A stretch of 64,000 bases of DNA, taken from the NCBI RefSeq assembly GCF_035582795.1, contig NC_134370.1:28631501-28695500 (forward strand). The letters are read 5' to 3'. Made by a program: the position numbers and the translations under genes. The stretch comes from Mycteria americana (Eukaryota; Chordata; Aves; Ciconiiformes; Ciconiidae). The notes beneath the pieces were generated by a model that saw nothing but the letters and a program-made list of their open reading frames with translations, did no database searches and was not told where the DNA came from. Below, piece by piece: positions 48,001-64,000 of the stretch; position 1 is the stretch's first letter; every line of letters starts with the position of its first letter.

Positions 48001-49175
48001 CCATGCACACACATGTGCACGCGTTCTTGCTCTCTCTCATACAGACTGAATGAGAAGAGCACTCAAATCTTCCCAGAAATCAGGCTTGCTATGTGATATA
48101 AATGGTGTCACTGTGGTAAAGAACTCCAAGTGTCAAATATGCACCATGTTTGTAGGGGTGATCAGGCATAGAAGAACTGTGTTTTTACACAGAAATTAAA
48201 AATTTTCTGTTTTAAATGAAGGGGATCTCTCATGTTAGAGGCAGGATACCTAAAGTCCAAAGTTAATTTCATGACAGCCTTATTTTAACTTCCAATCACA
48301 ACAGTATTGGCGGTCTCGATAGAAATATTGCTTGCCATTGAACTTTGATTGGAGATGTGAGAAGATCATTGGTAATTAGCAACAAGCATTTAGTAGGTCT
48401 GGTTCTTGCCAACTTCTAGTGTTCGCAAAGAATGAATTGGATCCAATCCCCTAAATTTTAAGTGGTATAGCTTAATGACATTTAAAAACGATGAATGTTA
48501 TTTTTCATTATAGCAACTTTCTGGCACCTAAGCTTTCCTATCCAACTATTAAGGATAGAAGTGTACTTTGTCTGGTTATAGGAGGTTTTTCCTTCAGAAG
48601 AACACTAGACAATACCAGGCTGTTAAAAACTAAGAGCTGGCATTGCCAAAAACTAAGGCACCATTAACCCAAGCTGTTGTTCCACCAGCAGAGGAGACTT
48701 TGGGTGAAGCTCTCTCACCCAGGATACAGCCAGGCTCGTTGCAGCTTAGGGACTCGGCTGCAGTGGAGAAGCTCTTCTCCCCATGGTCTGGGTCACCGTT
48801 ATGCTGGGGCAGGTTTGCACTGCGAACACCAGGCTGTGGTTGGCCAGTCCATAACCAGGAACCCAACGCAGCTGGTAGTAAAATGTCAAAGGAAGGAATG
48901 TTCAAGAAAACCATACCACTCTCTTGCTGGTTTTTTTTGCAGTACTTTAATACAGCATTAAAATGCTAGAATACTAGAGGAAAGCTGTATACTATCCAGC
49001 AAATAAGGCACATGTCGGAATGCCATTTTATGGACAATCCACAACAGAGGTTTTAACAGTCTCTTTAGCAACACAGTCACCCGATGAGCAAGCTGTCATC
49101 TTGATTGCTGAAGCAGAACTGGTACCTCTGAGGCCTTTGTCCATAGGTTTTGTTTGTTTGTTTTAGCTGTACAAG

Positions 49176-49181
49176 TTTATT
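49176..49181 (-). terminator. ZCCHC24: Distal poly(A) signal AATAAA of ZCCHC24
   Basis: Minus-strand AATAAA is preceded by long AT-rich UTR sequence and followed (toward 49,140) by AAACAAACAAAACC. Its distance from PPIF (about 29 kb) is similar to what I recall for the human locus. Earlier hexamers at 50,850 and 50,990 are alternatives. Confidence 0.5.
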
Positions 49182-50121
49182 AACAGTTACAGAAAAAGAA
49201 ATTATACAAATTGCCAACTGAATCTGACAAGGTCAGTGGGTACAGCTAAACAAATGTAATAATAATTAGGTTAATTTTTTTAAAGCTGAAGAAATTCATA
49301 AGATACAGTGTTAGTTTTAGCACTAGTACACAATGCAGTGAGTGCTGTACTAAATAACCTTCTAAAGGAAACAAGAATCCAGTACAGGGTTGGGCAGACC
49401 TCCCATTTTAGCATGGTAAAATATCAAACTAAAAACCCAATCCTTCATGATATAATCAAACTACATGAAATGTAAAGTGTAAAAATGCTTCAAATACGTG
49501 CACATGCATATTCTATATTGCTATGAGTTCTAACTAAAATAAACATAAACCCCTACAATAATCTACTTCAATCCCTTTCTCTTACATCCTTTGATTGATA
49601 TTATTGCTGTAGCCGATACTGCATAGCTGAGCTCACAGTCTGCAAAGAGTTGTGAAAGTCAAGTTGTCAAACAGCGTCCCAACCAACTCTCTTCCCCTCT
49701 GGTTACGGGAAAGGAAAGAAGCACCATCTGAAACCCAACGCTTGTGCTTCGGAGTTTCTGAAAGCCAAGTCTCGACGGTGCTTTCAGCATCTTCTGTCTC
49801 TCACAAGGCCATAAAGTGACAATATACTGTTATTTGCTCCTCACTTGCTATATGTCTAGTGATAGCTTTTTCTAGCAATTCTTCCCCAAATACACATAAA
49901 TAAACTGTATAAGCATTTTCATATAAGTCTAAGCACTTGAATAATACATTGGTTACTTAATACTGATATTTTCATCCAAGGATAACAAAAACAATATGGC
50001 TTAAAGAATTGCAAGGTTTTTTGTCAGAATTATGTACCAACTTTCATATAATATTTTATGTAGACAATATTTCCTTCTTAATGTAGTTCTGTTGCATACT
50101 TTATACAGACAAAAGCATTGT

Positions 50122-50143
50122 AAAAAAAAAAAAAAAAAAAAAG
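50122..50143 (+). repeat. Poly(A) 22 bp (poly-U in the ZCCHC24 sense strand)
   Basis: An A22 run lies on the plus strand within the inferred ZCCHC24 3' UTR. In the transcript it would be a U22 tract, a potential binding site for U-rich-element proteins. Confidence 0.9.
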
Positions 50144-52169
50144 TAAATTACTTCCATAAATATTTTCTTGAGGATACGTCCTTAGTTCTGCAAAATACTT
50201 AAGAAAACTCTTACCTCTGTTAGTATCCTAGTTGAGAGGAAGGCCCTTCTGAAAGCTTCCAAATTGTAAAAACTTTTCCCCGAAAAACAAACAATACTTT
50301 TTTAAAAAGGCCCTCAAATATATACAAAAAAGTTACTGCAAAGAGTTTCCAGATAAGATAATTCAGTATTACAAGAAATATTTGTAACCATTCAAAAATT
50401 TTAACATCTAAAAAGGTTTCCAAAATACACACATAGTATTAAAAAAATTGAAAGAAACTCTATGTCAAGTATAACTCAAGATAAATACACATCTGCAAGT
50501 AAAACTGTAAAATACTTCATACAGGGGTAAACATTTATATCAATCATCTATAGCTAGTAACTGCACACGATTGTCCCTTTAAAATTCATCCTAGAAACAC
50601 AAACCATCATCCCTATATCTAAGATCTCAAACAGCCCTCTGAGCACTTCAGCAATATAGCAAACTGAATGCACAGCAGTGGTTTTGCAGATAGGAGAGAG
50701 ATATGGGTTGAAGCCCAATGGGGAGTGGAGTGATATCTTAAAGAATGATTTTTGTATGGGGATAGTTCCATCACATTTTAAAATATGTTGGCAAAGGCAA
50801 GTGGAAAACGTATGTCAATTCACTTAACTTGAAAAACACATGTTGATGATTTATTGCATACTGTTCGGTGGACAACTCTTAGGATCCATACTAGGAAAAA
50901 AAATATTCTACGTGACTGCAGAACAAAGGGAACTAATCTATGAAGTCTGACATTTCCAAAAGCTCTTAACTTTTAATGTATTAAGTCGTTTTATTTTTGG
51001 AATAACTGCTAGAGTGTCACAGATATGCAACCCATGTATAACCTAAATTTCACGTTATACAAAAAGGTAAAATGTAGAGAATACTTCTCGGTATAAGGCT
51101 TCCCTCAGACATACGTAACTTCACATTCTTAGTTTACAAACTAAGTCCCATATAATGGGGAACTTCAAAATACACCTATTTTCACAAATAATATATACTC
51201 TTGTGTATTTATCTGAAATTGAAAAGCAACTTTGAGACAAAAAGGCCTCAAACTTTGTGTGGCATCATTTTACGTCCATGGTAGCAGCAGTAGAAACTGG
51301 CTAAAATTGGGCCATCCTTTAAACTACAGGGGTTTTTCTTCACCACCATTAAATGAAGTATTTGTAAGAACTTCATTGGGGCCGCATCAAGTGAAAGCAG
51401 CTAAAAACCTACACCACACATTTCAAATCACTGATACTTTTCTCCAGACCAGTGCCAATGCCAAGGACCAATCCCGTGTGAAATGTTCTGACCGACTGCG
51501 ACTGAGGAAACAAATTGTGTTTAGGGTTTTTTTTTTAAGAAATAAATGGAAGTTTAAAAATCTCCAAAGAGGGGAAAGAGGGGGTAAAAAAAAAAAAAGT
51601 GTGTGCTGGATGGATTGGTAGGCAGGCAACAGCAATCCATCCAGCAATAATCCAATTAACCTGAAGTTAAAAATCCAGTTTGCCAAATAAATGCACAGAG
51701 CCAAGTTTCTCTGAGGTACACCCCTAAAGAATACTCAATTTAGGGAGGCCTATATTGATTTAAAACTCTTTTTACTGATGCTTGCCTCGCTTCTGGTAAG
51801 ACTGTCTAAAAATGCCTTCAAGGATTACTAGCTGATGTTCTAAATGCAGAGCTGGTTAAAGAGAACATCAGAAAGCATTCAGAAAAATGTAAGAGGTAAA
51901 TCAAGTCATCCTCTTTCCGGTCAAAAATCTGAATTTTTAAGGTTTTTCCAATTTGGAAAGAGTTAGTTAGGTCTATAGGTGGATTACCTTTGGGGGGGGA
52001 AGAGAAGAAATTTACATTTTGTAATCAATTTTTTTTTCCTTTTTTGAAATCAGAATTCAGAAATTTCCCTGCTGTGCCATTAACTAAAAGCCAACGGTCA
52101 TAAGCTATTGTACGCTACTTATGCGGATGTGTTTTTCCAGCAACCCACAAACTATGTACAGACGAGCAT

Positions 52170-52269
52170 GGACCAAACGCCCAGGGCCGAGTGCTACGAT
52201 GCTATGAGCAAACCTCGCGGGACCAAACGCCCAGGGCCGAGCGCTACGATGCTATGAGCAAACCTCACG
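52170..52269 (+). repeat. 50-bp tandem duplication, 48/50 identical
   Basis: Unit 1 (52,170-52,219) and unit 2 (52,220-52,269) both begin GGACCAAACGCCCAGGGCCG and end near AAACCTC. They differ at two positions (T/C and G/A). The duplication lies at the edge of a GC-rich island inside the inferred ZCCHC24 3' UTR. Confidence 0.95.
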
Positions 52270-53629
52270 CAGGGAGGGACAGAGGAACGCTCCCCTCGTG
52301 AGCGCCTGGGGCTGCCGCCTTCCCCAGGCACCAGCTCGTCAGGGAGACAAGGTTGCAGCCCTGTGCAGCGAGGACAGAAAACAAGGGGATATCCTCACAC
52401 GGCTCGGGGGAAGCCGGAGTTCAGCCCCAGGCTGCAGGGGAGGGAGGGTTGTGGCTGCTCCCCAGGGACCCCCCGTCACTCTCCCTCCCAGCCCCGCTTT
52501 TGGCAGGGATGGCAAGGCAAGCAGGCTGCTTGGGGTGCCCAGGGCCTGATTGCATCTGCATCCTGCACTGGGACGGATTTGCGGTCTACGAGTTAGGCAG
52601 TACAAACTACGCAGGGTTGTTTCTTGCTTTCCTGTGTGTTTTGTTCTTTATCTGCTTTTCCCCTACGTAAGTGCAGGGGAAAATCTGTGCTCCTCCTTGT
52701 TATTTCAAATATGCTGAATATTACTTAAATACTTTATATGTCTGCTGCCTAGGAAAATATTAATGATATAAATATTGAACTCTCGTAAGTATGCTTTTAA
52801 GAATTATTATTCTACACCTACAGACATTAATTGTTTTAAAGTCGATCACATGTATTTTTAGGAGCCTTATTTTAAAGTACAACCTAAAAATCCATAAGCT
52901 GAAGGCATTCCCATGCAGTGTTGAATCTGGATAAACAATTTTTAACAGGGCACTGTCATGAAAATAGCAACAGTTGCGTATAATGGTATCTTTTAGTTGG
53001 TCTTTGTTCAGAACCTGGTGGTGTGCTGTATGTTGATGTAGCTATATCAAGGGATGTGCTATTTTACTGATCTAGTGGTTATCATAAGATGGAAATTATT
53101 TCAACACAGAAAAAAATGGTTGATAGCAACATCTTCGTTTCAGGGAGAAAATAAAATAACATTTTCCCTTATCTTCATCTAAGCAGGTTTCTCTACATGT
53201 CCTTTAGCTGGATGTGAAGCATCAAGGTGATTTTTTTTTGTTCATGTACTATTAAGTGCTCAAGAGGAAAAAATAGATCTGATTTAGTATGCGGCTCTTT
53301 CAAAATTACTCGTGCTTGGAACAAACTATTGAGATTAATACTAGAGGCAAGCTTTGAAAATCCACCCCTAGATTTGCCTGTGTATTTTCTTATTCTTATT
53401 TGTATGGGCAGATTAGTATCTTTGTTTAGAGTATTTGTCTCTAAGGTAATTTTTGAGTCTGTGCAAAAGAATGTGTTTCCACTTGAAAATGCTAAAACTG
53501 CATGTCTTCACTGCAGCAACTGAACTGTTATTAGTGTTAACTTTCAATAACATTTTCAGCTATTTTAGGTGATGGAATTGCCAACTGGGCAAAACTAGTT
53601 TTGAAGTGATTAATTTAGTTAATAGTATT

Positions 53630-53865
53630 TTAGCATTACATAGCACTTTTCCTCCAGTGATGTCAAAACACTTATAGATACTAAGTAAGCCTCACAACTC
53701 TCCTGTGAGGTAGGTATACTAAAGTATTATTATCCCCATTTTGCAGCTGGGGAAACTGAGGTCCAGAAGGATCTTGTGACTTGCCCAAAATCAGGGAGCT
53801 AATGGAAGAGCCAGGTCAGAGGCCAGGAGTCCCGATGTTTATCCATTGCTCCGACCAATAGGCTG
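53630..53865 (-). mobile_element. Ancient MIR/CORE-SINE (amniote type) in sense with ZCCHC24
   Basis: The plus strand reads the reverse complement of the MIR consensus. It has 'cctcacaactctcctgtgaggtaggta' (about 53,690-53,716), 'attattatccccattttgcag' and 'ggggaaactgagg' (about 53,728-53,761), then 'ttgtgacttgcccaaaatcag' and 'agccaggtcagaggccaggagtccc' (to about 53,835). The left part resembles the reptilian/amniote MIR tail. Element sense is therefore the minus strand, as for ZCCHC24. MIRs are very old and rare in birds, yet this one remains readable along most of its length. The family call is from memory; a RepeatMasker run would settle it. Confidence 0.85.
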
Positions 53866-54472
53866 GATCACTTGAGCTATCCATAAATAATGAAGTTGGT
53901 GAGATATGTACATGACACTACCACCAGAATAAGCAGAAACAATTTTGCCCTGCTTATAGTAAAGCAGGGAAATGGCAAAAGTTTCACCCTAGAGCAAATT
54001 TGTAGAGCGCTTCACATTTCCTATACGAATGCTCACTGTAAGTTTTCAATTTGCTTTACAAGAGCTTGACTGTACGTACTGGTAACATCCTGCTATAATT
54101 TGGCATAAAACCCCCTCTGTCTTAGCGTTATGGAATTAATCCTCAAAACAAATTTAATTCACATCAAGTTATTTAGGATTTAAAGTATTTCCACTAAGTA
54201 TCATTCACACAAATCAATCTCTCTAAAGGAAACTTCATAAAAATAGAAGTTGTTGATTAAAAAAACCCAAAAAACATTATCCTTGTAATTTTTTTAGTGA
54301 ATAATGCAAGTGAATTGCTTGTTGAGTTCTTTTGCCAATGTACTCTTACGTAGACATACAAACAGGATACTGTCTCGAGGTACTTTCAGTTCATGATATT
54401 TCCCAATCCCTGATGAGATACTTCTTTGCAGCAGGATGCCCCTGCACAAAGTTCTACCTGAAATGGGACAAC

Positions 54473-54504
54473 AAAATATAACTCCTACAAAATATAACTC
54501 CTAC
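54473..54504 (+). repeat. 16-bp perfect tandem duplication
   Basis: AAAATATAACTCCTAC occurs twice, head to tail, inside the inferred ZCCHC24 3' UTR. Confidence 0.9.
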
Positions 54505-55358
54505 ATTTCTTCTCAGATATGTAGGTGTTCCAGGAAGACATAAAGAGGGAAGGTTATATAGAGCGTTCTCCATGCCTCGTAACACCCCTATGGCTAACAA
54601 GTTTTATGTTGTAGCAAATTTGTACAGTAGAAAATAGGACATAAAAATATTTCCAGAAAGTGGCTTTAAAACTATTATAAATAGTAAGTTTGGCTAATCT
54701 TTCCATTAAGGGTTTTGGGGACAGCTTTAAGTATTCTTATCCCCCCTTATTCACAGTAAATTTAGTGTGCTTGTGGCCTAATGAACGGCCCATACACATA
54801 CAGGGACCATTTCAGCGGGATTATATGACAAGAGAAGGATCTGTAAGTCATACAAGCAAGCCAATTTTGTCTCCTCCAAAAACCTCTTGGAATCCTTCCT
54901 GACTCTGGGTCCCATTATGGCATTCCCTTTCTACCCAACCCACACCCTCAAACAATTATTCACTTTTTGCCACATCCTGCAAAAATGATTTTGCCTAAGC
55001 CCTGCCCAAGCGATGGTAACAAATAGAAAAAGTTCAAGAAAGCAGCAGCACAAAATTCTCAGACTTCCTAAAACTGGGAAAACAATAATTTTCCTTCTTT
55101 TACGCTGTGGCTTGTTTCATCTTCCTTTGTCTTGTCATATAATCGGAATAACTGTGTTGTGGGCGAGTGCTTGCAATTAGTGGCCCCACAGTTATTTAAC
55201 CTCTGCAAAAGCCATACATATAACACCTATTCCTTGTGAATATTATACCTTGCCTACTGAATAGTTCTTCATTTCACCTGGCCATGATATAGGGTCTGTG
55301 TAAACAATCAGCAGAACCTGCAACTGCAGTTCTGTTGTGAACACTATCAGTAACGCTT

Positions 55359-55412
55359 TATATATGTGTGTACATATATATATATAAATTTACATATATA
55401 TGTATGTATACA
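55359..55412 (+). repeat. (TA)n/(TG)n alternating purine-pyrimidine tract
   Basis: About 54 bp are made almost only of alternating TA and TG steps, with several self-complementary ATATAT blocks. The tract lies about 200 bp beyond the ZCCHC24 stop codon on the transcript. A second alternating stretch, TGCATGCGTGCGCATGCA, follows at 55,438-55,455. Both may form cruciform or Z-type DNA and hairpins in RNA. Confidence 0.8.
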
Positions 55413-55615
55413 AATCATAGTCCTGTAAATACCTGTTGCATGCGTGCGCATGCACAGGAGAAATGTTACATTCTATTAATGGTAAGGCATATTATTAGAT
55501 AGGCAATATTGGCAATTATTTTAGCTTTTATCTTGATTTGTTGTGTTGCTGTTGATCGCATGCTGCCAGAGGATCTTTAAGGATGATGGGGACGGGCAGA
55601 GGCCACTTCGAAGGT

Positions 55616-64000
<8,385 letters not shown>

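Larger units (their letters stand above)
35316..49155. other. Gene-free spacer preceding the ZCCHC24 3' end
   Basis: I see no gene. GC-rich patches lie at about 36,360-36,640, 37,250-37,680, 39,400-39,500 and 40,380-40,700, while the rest is AT-rich. Simple repeats include a (CT)n tract at 35,398-35,438 and an A15 run at 41,997-42,011. A MEF2-like sequence (CTATAAATAT, 36,075-36,084, one base off consensus) may be chance. No tRNA, rRNA or young transposon is recognised. Confidence 0.5.
49156..55615 (-). other. ZCCHC24: ZCCHC24 3' UTR (inferred)
   Basis: On the minus strand, the sequence after the ZCCHC24 stop codon is non-coding and mostly AT-rich. It runs to the last strong minus-strand AATAAA (plus-strand TTTATT at 49,176-49,181). 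That gives a UTR of about 6.4 kb if no earlier site is used. Intermediate AATAAA hexamers occur at 50,850-50,855 and 50,990-50,995. The UTR includes a CORE-SINE, a 50-bp duplication within a short GC-rich island (52,140-52,600), a T22 tract in the sense strand (50,122-50,143) and an AT/TG repeat near the stop. The true 3' end needs RNA data. Confidence 0.6.

Overview
The window is vertebrate nuclear DNA, most likely from a bird. It holds a recognisable three-gene neighbourhood: the 3' end of (probably) ZMIZ1, the complete gene for mitochondrial cyclophilin D (PPIF), and the last coding exon with the long 3' UTR of ZCCHC24 on the opposite strand. This order and orientation (ZMIZ1 >, PPIF >, < ZCCHC24) is the one known from human chromosome 10. 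A bird is inferred from the CR1-type LINE remnants, a (GCCGT)n-type microsatellite, low repeat load and a compact ZMIZ1-PPIF spacer. A crocodilian or turtle cannot be excluded from sequence alone.

Layout. Positions 1-545 look like the end of a 3' UTR (canonical AATAAA at 523-528), assigned to ZMIZ1 by position. From about 550 to 10,880 there is no gene, only one old CR1 LINE (about 8,400-9,060). A CpG island with a TATA-like box and a YY1 site (about 10,880-11,850) is the PPIF promoter. PPIF runs from 11,270 to 18,550 in six coding exons, all with GT-AG introns. It encodes 205 residues with every cyclophilin active-site residue intact, followed by a 3' UTR with poly(A) signals at 18,958 and 20,162. 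A 29-kb spacer (about 20,190-49,155) has no convincing gene. It contains an orphan CpG island (about 21,990-22,620), several GC-rich patches, a second old CR1 (about 34,810-35,315), simple repeats and a candidate regulatory patch near 26,500-26,960. The minus-strand ZCCHC24 transcript ends near 49,155. Its 3' UTR would be about 6.4 kb, its terminal coding exon is 55,616-55,729, and the rest of the window to 64,000 is its upstream intron.

The two well-supported genes are unrelated in function: a mitochondrial matrix peptidyl-prolyl isomerase that regulates the permeability transition, and a zinc-finger protein with CCHC and 3CxxC-type motifs. They converge tail to tail. I found no novel protein-coding system. 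The most interesting items are an ancient MIR/CORE-SINE lying in sense orientation in the ZCCHC24 3' UTR and carrying a perfect let-7 8-mer target, a ZCCHC24 stop codon embedded in a poly(A) hexamer, the orphan CpG island, and a 50-bp near-perfect tandem duplication at 52,170.
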